Shown piece after piece: positions 6,646 through 14,263 of a stretch of 44,613 nucleotides of DNA (positions are counted from its first letter, which is position 1; each line of letters starts with the position of its first letter). The notes under the pieces are model-generated. The model did no database searches. It saw nothing but the letters and a program-made list of their open reading frames with translations, and was not told the origin of the DNA. Position numbers and translations under genes: made by a program. The stretch is from a virus: positions 1 through 44,613 of IMG/VR virus record IMGVR_UViG_3300046491_000283; one strand, 5' to 3'.

Positions 6646-7290
6646 ATGGGATTTACGGTATTCATCGCTTCGCAGAAAGGCGGCACCCGGAAAAGCACGA
6701 TTGCCCGCCCGCTAAACGTGGCTTTCACGCTAGCGGGTTGGCAGACCAAAATCATCGACATGGACGGCAACCAGGCCACGGCCTGGAGCTGGAATGAACG
6801 CCGCAAGGCCAACGGGATCTTGCCCGCGCTGATCGTGGAAAAGCATTTGCATGCCTCGGGCGCGATCCAGGCGCGGGAGGGTTACGACATGGTGATCATC
6901 GACGGCAAGGGGTATGCCTCCAAGGAAACCACCGACGTGGCCCTGGTGTCCGACCTGATCCTGATCCCCAGCGGCACCGGCCTCGACGACCTGGAGCCAG
7001 CCGTGGACCTGGCGTTGGGCCTGGTGCAAAAACACGGTATCGATCCATCGCGCATCCTGTTCCCGCTCACCAACTTGGGTAAAAGCGTGGCCGACCTGGT
7101 CGAAGCGCGCGACTACCTGGCGCAGGCCGGCTTTCAAGCCTCACCCGGCGATATCAGCATCATGAGCTGTTACCACCAGGCGCATACCGCTGGCCGCGCG
7201 ATCACTGAGGTCAGTTCGCCATCGCCAAAAAAGAAGGCGAACGACTGGATTCGCGGGATAATCGACCGTATCGAACAGCTCAACGCCTAA
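6646..7290 (+). CDS. parA: ParA-family partition ATPase (ParF-like)
   Basis: A 214-residue P-loop ATPase with a deviant Walker A box (QKGGTRKSTIA, Lys11 and Lys16), the Walker A' segment IIDMDGNQAT and Walker B YDMVIIDG. There is no N-terminal helix-turn-helix, so it is the small type Ib class (ParF, about 206 residues). In this class ATP-driven movement on the nucleoid separates plasmid copies, guided by a small centromere-binding partner. Arg replaces the usual Gly in KGGxGK; P1 ParA also varies at this position. It is followed after 33 bases by a ribbon-helix-helix gene. It should keep the prophage plasmid stable. Confidence 0.9.
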   Translation: MGFTVFIASQKGGTRKSTIARPLNVAFTLAGWQTKIIDMDGNQATAWSWNERRKANGILPALIVEKHLHASGAIQAREGYDMVIIDGKGYASKETTDVALVSDLILIPSGTGLDDLEPAVDLALGLVQKHGIDPSRILFPLTNLGKSVADLVEARDYLAQAGFQASPGDISIMSCYHQAHTAGRAITEVSSPSPKKKANDWIRGIIDRIEQLNA

Positions 7291-7323
7291 GCCTTAAAAA
7301 TCAGACTCACAGGGAAAACTATC

Positions 7324-7599
7324 ATGGCCAAACCGACCACCACCCAAGCCGCCGACATGGCAATGCCCAGCCCGCCAAAAAAGACAAGCCGCCTGGGTTC
7401 ACCGGCCAAAACCATCGACGAAACCACCGCGATGGGCACACACCTCGCCACGCCGCCGAAAACCGGCAAAGTGGGATTAAACACGGAAGTCACCGCCGAG
7501 TTTCGCGCCGAACTCAAGGTTTGGGCGGCTCAGAACGGCATGAAGATGGGCGAAGCGCTACAGAAGGGTTTCGAGCTGTTGAAGGCAAAACACCGCTGA
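7324..7599 (+). CDS. Ribbon-helix-helix partition protein (ParG-like)
   Basis: A 91-residue protein. Residues 1-47 are Pro, Lys and Thr-rich and probably disordered; residues 48-91 (KVGLNTEVTAEFRAELKVWA followed by GMKMGEALQKGFELL) fit a ribbon-helix-helix fold. ParG of plasmid TP228 has the same order: a mobile tail that stimulates ParF, then a dimeric DNA-binding fold that reads tetramer boxes separated by AT-rich spacers. The CTAC boxes with 4-base AT spacers upstream of parA are therefore natural candidate targets. Its position directly behind parA supports the assignment. Confidence 0.75.
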   Translation: MAKPTTTQAADMAMPSPPKKTSRLGSPAKTIDETTAMGTHLATPPKTGKVGLNTEVTAEFRAELKVWAAQNGMKMGEALQKGFELLKAKHR

Positions 7600-7617
7600 T
7601 CAGCGGTTAGAAAGGAG

Positions 7618-7651
7618 TGGTGGCCAGGGTCTTCGACCTCCCTGGCCACCA
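7618..7651. repeat. Perfect 12 bp inverted repeat after the par genes
   Basis: TGGTGGCCAGGG (7618-7629), a 10-base loop, and CCCTGGCCACCA (7640-7651). There is no T run on either side, so it is not a standard intrinsic terminator. It lies between the parG-like gene and a 50-codon ORF. It may protect the par mRNA 3' end or be a protein-binding site. Confidence 0.6.
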
Positions 7652-7689
7652 GTGACAAAACCTCACCCCCGACTAAAGAGATAAGAGCC

Positions 7690-7842
7690 ATGTCAGACAT
7701 TGATTATACCTTGATTCGTCAGACCCCGGTAAACCAGCTGGGCCAGATTCGCCAGGCACCGCTCGGGCTGATTGCCGCTTACCTGGTGCGTTGCTCGCCG
7801 CGCACCCGCGATGCGATCACCCAGGCGCTTTGCCACCGCTAA
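7690..7842 (+). CDS. Short ORF (50 aa) at the end of the par operon
   Basis: ATG at 7690 to TAA at 7842, product MSDIDYTLIRQTPVNQLGQI and onwards, ending DAITQALCHR. A purine-rich stretch (AAAGAGATAAGAG) precedes the ATG. It is followed 15 bases later by a strong terminator, which suggests that it is transcribed with parA and the parG-like gene. The composition looks like a real protein, but there is no known family to support it. Confidence 0.5.
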   Translation: MSDIDYTLIRQTPVNQLGQIRQAPLGLIAAYLVRCSPRTRDAITQALCHR

Positions 7843-7857
7843 CCCATGCCGTGAAAC

Positions 7858-7882
7858 AGCCCCGCCCGTGCGGGGCTTTTTT
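7858..7882 (+). terminator. Intrinsic terminator of the rightward par operon
   Basis: AGCCCCGC (7858-7865), 4-base loop, GCGGGGCT (7870-7877), then a run of T. It separates the rightward par transcription from the leftward accessory genes. Confidence 0.85.
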
Positions 7883-7901
7883 ATGCCTGATCGGCGCCCG
7901 T

Positions 7902-7913
7902 GTGACCGGTCAC
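7902..7913. promoter_or_regulatory. Palindrome GTGACCGGTCAC, copy 2
   Basis: Perfect 12 bp palindrome (14 bp as TGTGACCGGTCACA, 7901-7914), just past the par terminator. The TGA stop of the leftward gene 7910-8164 lies within it. Confidence 0.75.
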
Positions 7914-8164
7914 AGCTCCACCGTGAACGTCATCAGCCCGACGTTTTCGGCAAACCGGCCCACCGCCGTTAGGCTGCCCCAGGTGCGCACCGGCTCGCGC
8001 TTGGAGCGAATCGGTATCCAGCGAACCGCCTGGCCGCCCAGGCGAATCTCCACTGTCCAATGCCCTGGACGGCCGAACTTGAAGGCGCGGGCCTCGCGTA
8101 CGGCGCTCTGACTCAAAAGCAGACGCAAGCCTTCTTCGTCGATGGCCTTGCCAATCAATGCCAA
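7910..8164 (-). CDS. Hypothetical accessory protein (84 aa)
   Basis: A basic, beta-rich small protein (WTVEIRLGGQAVRWIPIR near the middle). Its start overlaps the end of the upstream gene, and its stop codon is part of a GTGACCGGTCAC palindrome. It is the last gene of the leftward accessory run. No family recognised. Confidence 0.5.
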   Translation of the reverse strand: MALIGKAIDEEGLRLLLSQSAVREARAFKFGRPGHWTVEIRLGGQAVRWIPIRSKREPVRTWGSLTAVGRFAENVGLMTFTVEL

Positions 8165-8493
8165 TTTCCGGCAATCCAGCCCGGGCGGCGCATCTTGGCC
8201 AGGGCGTGGCCTAGCGTCATTTCGCCGTCAATCAAAGCGCACAACTCATGCGTCGGTAATTCCTTTACGTCATCCAATTGGTACGCCGCAAAACCTTCAT
8301 CGGCGCGGGCCTGCTTGAGCGCCTGGGCAGGCGTATAGGCCGCGTACACGTCGTCATCACCGACCCAATACGCACGCAAGACAGCGCCTTTGCAGGCCGT
8401 ACGACGGCCATACAGAAAGCCAGTGATCAGGGTGATAGCAGGCAGACCGAACGTCTCGGCAAACACAAAAGAGTTAATCATTAACTGACTCAT
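8155..8493 (-). CDS. Accessory protein, paralogue of the next gene upstream
   Basis: A 112-residue protein whose region YWVGDDDVYAAYTPAQALKQ aligns with CVGDFNLYAAEDPAQALTLA of the gene at 8528-8797, followed in both by a YxLDDV segment. The two are clearly duplicated. The N-terminal extension (residues 1-35, somewhat hydrophobic) is absent from the partner, so a downstream start is possible. The sequence around the annotated start holds AGTTAAT-C-ATTAACT, a 15 bp inverted repeat (8472-8486). Function unknown. Confidence 0.55.
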   Translation of the reverse strand: MSQLMINSFVFAETFGLPAITLITGFLYGRRTACKGAVLRAYWVGDDDVYAAYTPAQALKQARADEGFAAYQLDDVKELPTHELCALIDGEMTLGHALAKMRRPGWIAGNWH

Positions 8494-8527
8494 TAGTCGG
8501 GGGTAAGTTCATTTGAGGCGCCGATTA

Positions 8528-8797
8528 TTACTCAAAACTGGCCAAATGGCCCGGGGCCTTGGCATCCATCAGCAGCCCGCGCAGGGTCCAGGCCAGGCGC
8601 GTACCGCTGGCATCGGCCAGGCGCTCGTCCAGCAGCTCGACCGGGGCCGGCGCGACATCGTCCAGGGTATAGGCCGTCGGCCCCGCGACGTTACACGCCA
8701 GGGTCAGCGCCTGGGCCGGATCCTCGGCGGCGTACAGATTAAAATCCCCCACGCACCAGGCTTTGAGCGGCCGGGTCAGGTCCGATTGATAGGTCAT
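8528..8797 (-). CDS. Accessory protein with VGD..YAA..PAQAL motif
   Basis: The start at 8797 is chosen because AGGAGG lies 8 bases upstream; a longer frame exists to 8887. The 89-residue product is the paralogue of the gene at 8155-8493, sharing VGD, LYAAEDPAQAL and YTLDDV. Acidic, soluble, no known domain. Confidence 0.6.
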   Translation of the reverse strand: MTYQSDLTRPLKAWCVGDFNLYAAEDPAQALTLACNVAGPTAYTLDDVAPAPVELLDERLADASGTRLAWTLRGLLMDAKAPGHLASFE

Positions 8798-8808
8798 GGC
8801 ACTGCCTC

Positions 8809-9012
8809 CTAAAACGGGTTGAAGTGAATCAGCGCGGCGAATATGCCGACGCATAGACAGAAAGCCAGGCGGGTCAGGATCGGCCATCGCAATCCATCAC
8901 TCGGGAACAGCGAACACAAACCCATAAACACAATTCCAGAAAGGGCGGCCAGGCCACTCACCAGCCATAGCAGAACACCGGCGGCAAACGCCCAGGTAAA
9001 TGTCAGCGTCAT
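8809..9012 (-). CDS. Small membrane protein (67 aa)
   Basis: Two membrane segments (residues about 3-33 and 45-63) joined by a short polar loop (FPSDGLRWP). The start overlaps the stop of the upstream gene as ATGA. It belongs to the tightly packed leftward cluster 10697-8528. No function recognised; such proteins in phages include holin-like, exclusion and immunity proteins. Confidence 0.55.
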   Translation of the reverse strand: MTLTFTWAFAAGVLLWLVSGLAALSGIVFMGLCSLFPSDGLRWPILTRLAFCLCVGIFAALIHFNPF

Positions 9013-9332
9013 AGCAGCCCCCGGGATTGCTCGCCGCCCAGCTGGTTTAGGTCGCCCAGGAAACGCTCATACCAGGGACCCGGCAGCATGTTGGCCAGGT
9101 ACAGCCCCTTGAGCACGCCCCGGGCTTCAACCAGGTGCGGCCGATGGTGCTGGGCCACGCCTTCAAACAGGCGCACCAGGACGCCGCGCAGCTCGATTCG
9201 CGGTTGCGGCAATACCGTCTCCAGGCGACTAACGATGTCATGGACCAGCGCCCGGGCCTTTTCCGCGCGGCCCTGGGTCAGTTCCTCGGCGACCTCAGCG
9301 GCCTGCGGATAGTGCAGATCCGCCAGGCTCAT
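9009..9332 (-). CDS. Hypothetical accessory protein (107 aa)
   Basis: Helical throughout, no membrane segment. It is overlapped on both sides by ATGA junctions in the 10697-8528 cluster, so expression is probably coupled. The C-terminal part (LYLANMLPGPWYERFLGDLN) is the most patterned piece. No family recognised. Confidence 0.5.
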   Translation of the reverse strand: MSLADLHYPQAAEVAEELTQGRAEKARALVHDIVSRLETVLPQPRIELRGVLVRLFEGVAQHHRPHLVEARGVLKGLYLANMLPGPWYERFLGDLNQLGGEQSRGLL

Positions 9333-9526
9333 GCGCGCCCCCGTGGCCGTGCCGGCACAACCTGGTGATGCGCACGCTTTTCCGAACCGTCGGGCAGGAT
9401 GATCCGGCTATCCCCGTGACGGGTCACACGAATGGCGTCGGTGACCTCGATCACGGTAAAGCCCTGGGCTTTGCGTTGCTCTAGGGTCGCCCGTTGCGGG
9501 GCGCTGATTCGGCTCAGATTGATCAT
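9329..9526 (-). CDS. Small basic protein (65 aa)
   Basis: Start ATG 9526 overlaps the upstream stop, stop overlaps the next start. The product has a helix with APQRATLEQRKAQGF, then beta-like VIEVTDAIRVTRHGDSRIIL. The GTGACGGGTCAC palindrome at 9416-9427 lies inside the gene and encodes the VTRHG segment. Function unknown. Confidence 0.5.
   Translation of the reverse strand: MINLSRISAPQRATLEQRKAQGFTVIEVTDAIRVTRHGDSRIILPDGSEKRAHHQVVPARPRGRA
9416..9427. promoter_or_regulatory. GTGACNNGTCAC site, copy 3 (within a gene)
   Basis: GTGACGGGTCAC. The half sites are perfect and the two central bases are not self-complementary. It lies inside the 9329-9526 gene. Confidence 0.55.
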
Positions 9527-9969
9527 TGCTCGCCTTCCTCTTGTTCGGTCAGGGCGCGCAGGTCGGCCAGGTCCTGGCGGGCCTGCTCGGCCATGATTTC
9601 GAAATGTTCGGCCGGGGTGAACGGCGACGGGATCACCTGGAACACCGGAACAAAGTCCCAGCCCTCGCGGGCGGCGAATCCATTGATGTATTCGGTCGAG
9701 CGCTTGGCCTCGGCCTCGGCGTCCTCCTTGCTCGGGAAGGGAAACACCTCGCCAGGGCCAGGGGTGTACAGGCACCACAGCGGATCCTCGGGCGCGGCCA
9801 GGGCGGCGCGCAGCTCGATCACCAACGAGCGCAGCGGGTTGGCCTCTTCCAGCTCGGCCAGGATGGTCTCCACCAGGTGACGCGGCAAGGTCACCACCGG
9901 CGCGGCCGGGGCCGGGGTCTGCCCCAACAGCTTGGCGCGCATCACCGGGTCAATCGTGGCCGGCATCAT
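9523..9969 (-). CDS. Hypothetical accessory protein (148 aa)
   Basis: Acidic helical protein. The middle part (PLWCLYTPGPGEVFPFPSKE) resembles the segment MWCLHKEHGQLIRSVMS of the protein at 11564-12004, suggesting a shared small domain. It overlaps both neighbours by ATGA. Function unknown. Confidence 0.5.
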   Translation of the reverse strand: MMPATIDPVMRAKLLGQTPAPAAPVVTLPRHLVETILAELEEANPLRSLVIELRAALAAPEDPLWCLYTPGPGEVFPFPSKEDAEAEAKRSTEYINGFAAREGWDFVPVFQVIPSPFTPAEHFEIMAEQARQDLADLRALTEQEEGEQ

Positions 9970-10697
9970 TGCGCAGCCTCGACCAGGTGGCGGGCATCGG
10001 CCTGGCGCACGGCAGAGGCCAGGGTTTTCAGGTACTTCACCGCCGCTTCGGGCACCAGGCCCAGCTCGATGAATTGCGCCAGGTGCTCGACGGTGTCGGC
10101 GGCAAACTCGCGCACGCTGGCCCGATCCAGGGCCGTGCGGACCATGTCCAGGGAATCCAGCAGCGTGGCGTTCATGCTCGCGCCCCGGGCTTGCAGTTCC
10201 GGCGAATAACGCAGGCCGGCGGCCAGCGCATCCAGCCCGCTCTCGTCAGATCGGCCGGGCCAGGCGATGCGCGCAGGCATGTCACGGAACAGGTCGGCCC
10301 ATTCCTGGACGGTCTGCGGACGGGGCAGCGGCGGAAACAGGGTGTCGCGGCGCCGGGCTGGACGCTGGAGCGGAAACCAGGTCGTGCGCGGCTGCATCAG
10401 GTCGAACGGCTCGCCGCCCGTCTTGGGTGTGTCCAGGCCAATCAAAGGGCCTTCGACACGCGGGTCGTTCATGCCGTCGCGCGAAGGGATCACGGTCGGG
10501 CGTTGCTCGCCGCACAACAGGCGCCAGGACTTAATCACGGCGTCACGGCCTGGGCGTAGCTCCAGGATCAGACGCTTTACCAGGGCCAGGTCGCTGACGT
10601 ATTCAATGGGCACGGACAGGGTCAGGGTGGCGTCGCCGTCGGCCACACTGCCGTCGGCCAGGTATTGCGAGAAATAGACGTGGTACACGTAGGACAT
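9966..10697 (-). CDS. Hypothetical accessory protein (243 aa)
   Basis: The longest of the small-gene cluster. Residues 1-65 (YHVYFSQYLADGSVADGDAT followed by a helix ending VIKSWRLL) resemble the N-terminus of the protein at 11564-12004 (FIQFTATRDGQSGHTEHTR followed by NNWREL), so the first domain is shared. The rest is helical. It begins the tightly overlapping set that ends at 8528. I do not recognise a function. Confidence 0.5.
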   Translation of the reverse strand: MSYVYHVYFSQYLADGSVADGDATLTLSVPIEYVSDLALVKRLILELRPGRDAVIKSWRLLCGEQRPTVIPSRDGMNDPRVEGPLIGLDTPKTGGEPFDLMQPRTTWFPLQRPARRRDTLFPPLPRPQTVQEWADLFRDMPARIAWPGRSDESGLDALAAGLRYSPELQARGASMNATLLDSLDMVRTALDRASVREFAADTVEHLAQFIELGLVPEAAVKYLKTLASAVRQADARHLVEAAQ

Positions 10698-10755
10698 GGA
10701 TTGTCTCTCGGGGAGTGGTGCCGCACCAGACGGCGCGGCGGCAGGGCGGGAACGC

Positions 10756-11214
10756 TTACTGAAACTCGTCTTCGGTCAATACGCGGGGGTCAGCCTGGCG
10801 CGCCATTCGCGCGCACTCGCGGGCCAGCTCGGCGGGGCTGTAGTTGCTCAGGATCGACAGCACGCCCTTGAGCCGCTTGCAGAAGTGCGGCACGTCCAGG
10901 CCGGCGGCGTTGATCCCGGCCGGCGACTTTTCGGCGGCCTCGGCGCGGGCCTGGGCAAACCGCGATTGCGCGGCGGCCTTACGGGCACGCGCCTGGAAAC
11001 CTTCGGCGGCGACCGGGTGATAGCCGTTATCGGTCATCACCTCCAGGAAGATCCGCGCCATGGCCGTGGCGTCCTCCAGGTCCTCGGCGCTGCGCGCCTG
11101 CTCGACGTGCTCGATGTATCGCAGCATGCGCGCCTCCAGCCGCTGACTGGCGGCCAGGGTCAGCGTGGGGGCCGTTGCCGTCTCGTCCTGGACCTTGGTT
11201 TGGCGCCGGCTCAT
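10756..11214 (-). CDS. Hypothetical accessory protein (152 aa)
   Basis: Start at ATG 11214 (MSRRQTKVQDE) is chosen because it overlaps the upstream stop as ATGA; a longer frame to 11316 exists. The product is helical and rich in Ala and Arg (GFQARARKAAAQSRFAQARA), with a late Cys (DVPHFCKRL). No motif recognised. Confidence 0.5.
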   Translation of the reverse strand: MSRRQTKVQDETATAPTLTLAASQRLEARMLRYIEHVEQARSAEDLEDATAMARIFLEVMTDNGYHPVAAEGFQARARKAAAQSRFAQARAEAAEKSPAGINAAGLDVPHFCKRLKGVLSILSNYSPAELARECARMARQADPRVLTEDEFQ

Positions 11215-11567
11215 TGGCTGGACTCCGGCAGGTACAACGCGACCAGGGGCACGGTAAAGAACACCGACAGTCGGCCCGCCAGGGTCGTCGGTGCGCTGCA
11301 CACCCGATCCAGGCAATGCAGCCAGGCGGCGCGCAGCCGATCCTCGGGCGGGTACTCGGCATCCAGCTCGGTGCGAAAGGCAACGAACTTGTCAGCCGCG
11401 CGCAGAAACAGCGGGGTCTGATCGCACAGGCTCGCCAGTTCACGCACCAGTGGCGCCTCGGCGCGCAGGCGCTCCAGCAATTGCGCATCGGTGCCGGTGC
11501 CGTCGGTGCGCTCCAGCAGCTGGCCAAACAGCTGGAAAACCTTGTCGATGTTAGGGCTGTCGCTCAT
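11211..11567 (-). CDS. Hypothetical accessory protein (118 aa)
   Basis: All-helical protein starting MSDSPNIDKVFQLFGQLLER, ending in a hydrophobic stretch (GRLSVFFTVPLVALYL) that could be membrane-associated or a buried helix. Overlaps both neighbours by ATGA. Function unknown. Confidence 0.5.
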   Translation of the reverse strand: MSDSPNIDKVFQLFGQLLERTDGTGTDAQLLERLRAEAPLVRELASLCDQTPLFLRAADKFVAFRTELDAEYPPEDRLRAAWLHCLDRVCSAPTTLAGRLSVFFTVPLVALYLPESSQ

Positions 11568-12004
11568 TTCGACTCCCCCGCGTGAATGACTTCCTCGGCA
11601 CCGGTAAAGAGCGGGGCACGGGTGACCCGAAAGGCCACGTCGTGATCGATGCCCGCTAGACCGAACGGCGAGGGCGGATCCTCCCGATTATCTACCGACA
11701 TCACCGAGCGAATCAGCTGGCCGTGCTCCTTGTGCAAACACCACATCCAGCCTTCCCGCGCGGGCGCCTGGTCTGCCGCTTTCGGCTCAGGCACCGGCGC
11801 GGCGGCGCGGAACTGGCCTTTCAGCTCGCGCCAATTATTCAAAATGGCGTGATCGGCGCCGACCAGCTCGGCCGCGATCCCCTGAATCGCGATGATGTCG
11901 CTGTCGAATTCGACCGGGTATTTCCGTTCGATCACCCGCGTGTGCTCAGTGTGTCCGGACTGGCCGTCGCGGGTCGCGGTGAACTGAATAAACAGGCGCG
12001 TCAT
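11564..12004 (-). CDS. Hypothetical protein with TRDGQSG motif
   Basis: A 146-residue protein. The first 60 residues resemble those of the 9966-10697 product. The TRDGQSG motif is also present in the product of 15538-15915 (SVQSTRDGQSGGAAQP), so a recurring small domain appears in three proteins of this region. Overlaps its neighbours by ATGA. Function unknown. Confidence 0.5.
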   Translation of the reverse strand: MTRLFIQFTATRDGQSGHTEHTRVIERKYPVEFDSDIIAIQGIAAELVGADHAILNNWRELKGQFRAAAPVPEPKAADQAPAREGWMWCLHKEHGQLIRSVMSVDNREDPPSPFGLAGIDHDVAFRVTRAPLFTGAEEVIHAGESK

Positions 12005-12378
12005 GCCGCCGCCCTCCAGCCTGGCACCTGGTCAAAGGCCGGGTGTCCGTCTTTGTACAAGCCGTATTCGTACGGCGTTTCCGGGGCACAGGCATGGGTG
12101 CCGACCACTGGCAGCCAGGCCCACGCCAGTGGCATGGCGCGATAGACCATCCGATGAGGCCAGCCACAGGTGACATAGGCGGCATTCATGGCGCTTAGCA
12201 GGTTGCGGGCACGCTGACGGCCGATCTTAAAACGACGGGCCAGGCCCTCGGGGCCAATCCGGCCCCGGGCGGCCAGGCAGCGCACCGCATCCCAGTACAG
12301 GGGATCGGCGCGGCCGCTGTCGACCTTTGAGGTATCCGGGGTAAAAACAGCACGAGCGGAACGGGGAATGTAGGCCAT
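12001..12378 (-). CDS. Small protein with helix-turn-helix-like segment
   Basis: Start MAYIPRSARA at 12378 is preferred; ATG 12393 is possible, and neither has a strong ribosome site. Residues 35-70 (CLAARGRIGPEGLARRFKIG followed by RQRARNLLSAM) look like a winged helix-turn-helix. The C-terminal part is rich in aromatic residues. A regulator role is possible but unproven. Confidence 0.5.
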   Translation of the reverse strand: MAYIPRSARAVFTPDTSKVDSGRADPLYWDAVRCLAARGRIGPEGLARRFKIGRQRARNLLSAMNAAYVTCGWPHRMVYRAMPLAWAWLPVVGTHACAPETPYEYGLYKDGHPAFDQVPGWRAAA

Positions 12379-12478
12379 CGGGCAAGGACTCATTGCGAGT
12401 GAGGGGGTCGTTACGCAGAAAACCAGACCCCGGCAGTGTGGGTGCCCAGTCTACCGGGGAGTGGTCGCCGTCGGCAAT

Positions 12479-12499
12479 AAAAAAGGCCGTCAGTGGCCA
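12479..12499 (-). terminator. Weak terminator-like hairpin
   Basis: On the minus strand GGCC-ACTGAC-GGCC is followed by six T. The stem is only 4-5 bp. It lies in the 171-base gap between the genes at 12550 and 12378 and could partly end leftward transcription. Confidence 0.35.
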
Positions 12500-12549
12500 G
12501 GCAAATGGGGGTGCGTGTTTAACATAGCACCCGTTATTCGTAACGCGGG

Positions 12550-12786
12550 TTACTCGCCCTGGGCGGCCTCGCCCGGCGCCGACCACTGCAACGGCTCACC
12601 GACGATCCGGGCGGCGGCCAGCTTAGCGCCGCGTGCCGTTTGGTAGCGGCGAGGCAGCTCCAGCCAAATCATGCTGCCATTGCGCGCCCTATCGCACGTC
12701 AGGGTAAACGCCAAGTCGGCACGGTTGGCCACCTCGATACGCATTTGAGCGCGGCCGACTTGCGCTGTGAATAGGGTCTGACTCAT
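12550..12786 (-). CDS. Hypothetical accessory protein (78 aa)
   Basis: Start ATG 12786 has AAAGGAACC upstream, the same ribosome-site pattern used by the genes at 13063 and 13287. The product is beta-rich (LFTAQVGRAQMRIEVANRAD) and basic. Function unknown. Confidence 0.55.
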   Translation of the reverse strand: MSQTLFTAQVGRAQMRIEVANRADLAFTLTCDRARNGSMIWLELPRRYQTARGAKLAAARIVGEPLQWSAPGEAAQGE

Positions 12787-12811
12787 TGCGGGGGTTCCTT
12801 TCTGTTGGTTA

Positions 12812-13063
12812 TTAGTAGTCGCTCAGGTCCCAATTTTCGACCCTCACCCTGTTAGGCAGGCCCCGTGCCTCATCGACATAACCGAGGCGGGCCAGCCTCT
12901 GCCCCGGGTACTTGAGCACTCCGGCATAATTCCAGCCCCGTGCCCGCCCCTGGGCACGCGCACTGCGCCCGGCCAGGTAGCAGTAATCCGCCAGCGTCTT
13001 GCCGGGCCACGCCTGGACAAAGGCCCGCAACCGGGCGGCGTAGCGTTCGTGATACGTCAGCAT
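12812..13063 (-). CDS. Hypothetical basic protein (83 aa)
   Basis: GAAAGGAACCC precedes the ATG at 13063. The product is rich in Arg and Tyr, with a central GRSARAQGRARGWNYAGVL stretch that could contact nucleic acid. No family recognised. Confidence 0.5.
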   Translation of the reverse strand: MLTYHERYAARLRAFVQAWPGKTLADYCYLAGRSARAQGRARGWNYAGVLKYPGQRLARLGYVDEARGLPNRVRVENWDLSDY

Positions 13064-13101
13064 AATTTGGGTTCCTTTCGGTTAGTTGCGCGTAGCTGCG
13101 C

Positions 13102-13287
13102 TTAGCCTTCGGCGCGCTTTTCGGCCTCGGCAGCATGCCAGCCGCTTGACCAGTTATGCGCCGCCTCGGGCTGTTCGTCATAGTCCGGGCACAGGTCCAG
13201 AGGCTGGCCAAAGCGAAACGCTTCTGCGCCCATGGCGAACCATTCATCGGCGGAGTAGGTCGGCTGTACAGCGGATTGTTCAGTCAT
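13102..13287 (-). CDS. Ribosome-modulation-factor-like small protein
   Basis: A 61-residue protein with the pattern MGAEAFRFGQPLDLCPDYDE, then HNWSSGWHAAEAEK. E. coli RMF, which pairs 70S ribosomes into inactive dimers, has A..GY.AG..G.....CP followed by W..GW..A, so the resemblance is in motif order and spacing. AAAGGAACCC precedes the chosen ATG at 13287. An action on ribosomes is inference; many phages carry similar small proteins without a known role. Confidence 0.5.
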   Translation of the reverse strand: MTEQSAVQPTYSADEWFAMGAEAFRFGQPLDLCPDYDEQPEAAHNWSSGWHAAEAEKRAEG

Positions 13288-13300
13288 CGTAAGGGTTCCT

Positions 13301-13540
13301 TTATTCGGGAGTGCGCCGCTTGCGCGACGTGATGCGTTTCGGGGTGATGTCGCGAAGCTGGTCGATATGCTCCAGGCCCACGTCGACGCGAATATCCAGG
13401 GCCTCACCGGCGTACCAAATGGCACTGCCCTGAATGCGCACGGCATGCGTGCGCAGCCAGCGATATCGCTCGGCCGCCTGGCGCAGCGCGGCCAGCTCGT
13501 CAGCGTCGATCAGAACAGCCGGGGCCAGCGGCTCAGTCAT
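13301..13540 (-). CDS. Hypothetical phage protein (79 aa)
   Basis: N-terminal helix with LAALRQAAERYRWLR, then a beta-like segment with VRIQGSAIWY and EALDIRVD, and a basic end. The RYRWLR plus EALD..VD pattern recurs in small proteins of many phages. Starts within the stop of the upstream gene. Function unknown. Confidence 0.55.
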   Translation of the reverse strand: MTEPLAPAVLIDADELAALRQAAERYRWLRTHAVRIQGSAIWYAGEALDIRVDVGLEHIDQLRDITPKRITSRKRRTPE

Positions 13541-13839
13541 GGCGGCGTCGGGCGAACGGATTCGCGCTGTTCCAGGCGATACGCGGCATAACCGTCGTCA
13601 CGCTCTTTGACTGCCGCCGCCAGGTCACTGCCAGCCGGCAGCGCCGGCAGGTTGTGAATCAGCAGTTGCAGCAGGTTTTGCGCTCGGTCGTCACGCTTCA
13701 CGACCGCCTTATCGAACTCGCTGCTAGTCACGTCAAGACGCATAACATGACCATCCATCCGCGCCCATTCGGCCAGCCGATCCACCACCCAGCCCTGCAA
13801 CTCCAAGGTCAGCGGGGCGTTTTTGTCTTCACTCATCAC
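13537..13839 (-). CDS. Hypothetical accessory protein (100 aa)
   Basis: Acidic helical protein with an AAVKERDDGYAAYRLEQRES segment near its end. GAAAGGACC precedes ATG 13839 (MMSEDK). Coupled to the next gene by an ATGA overlap. Function unknown. Confidence 0.5.
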   Translation of the reverse strand: MMSEDKNAPLTLELQGWVVDRLAEWARMDGHVMRLDVTSSEFDKAVVKRDDRAQNLLQLLIHNLPALPAGSDLAAAVKERDDGYAAYRLEQRESVRPTPP

Positions 13840-13869
13840 AGGTCCTTTCGTTGGGTATGTGCGTTTTGT

Positions 13870-14208
13870 TTACAGATCCGTTTCAGGGTCGCCCAGCTCG
13901 GCCAGCAACTCGGCGTTACAGGCATCACAGATGCCCATAGTTTGACTCGCGTGTGACTGGTAACGGTCCCTCGACTGGCACAGCCGGCACGGCGGGATCG
14001 CTTGCCAGGCAGCGGCGTCGGCCTCGTTTTGCAGGCGAACCACCAATTGCTCCCAGCTCTCGCCGGGTCGCGCTTGCAGCGCCAGGGCGTCACGCTGCGC
14101 CTGATTGAGGCCGTGCAGGAGCGGCAAATTTTCCTCATAACGACGCCAGCGACCGCGCCCGGGGGCGTCCCCCAGGTCTTTTAGGCCCTGCTCGATGGCG
14201 TTATTCAT
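13870..14208 (-). CDS. Zinc-ribbon-like small protein
   Basis: Start MNNAIEQ at 14208 is chosen for the AAAGGAGCG ribosome site upstream. Two CxxC pairs (CRLCQSR and GICDACNAE, about 20 residues apart) suggest one zinc ribbon near the C-terminus; the first 70 residues are helical. It is the first gene of a leftward group and shares its upstream region with the divergent SOS-box gene. Nucleic-acid binding is plausible. Confidence 0.6.
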   Translation of the reverse strand: MNNAIEQGLKDLGDAPGRGRWRRYEENLPLLHGLNQAQRDALALQARPGESWEQLVVRLQNEADAAAWQAIPPCRLCQSRDRYQSHASQTMGICDACNAELLAELGDPETDL

Positions 14209-14263
14209 GGTCCCCGCTCCTTTCATTGGTCGCCCCGATGCAGCGACGTGTCATGCTTAGCGA

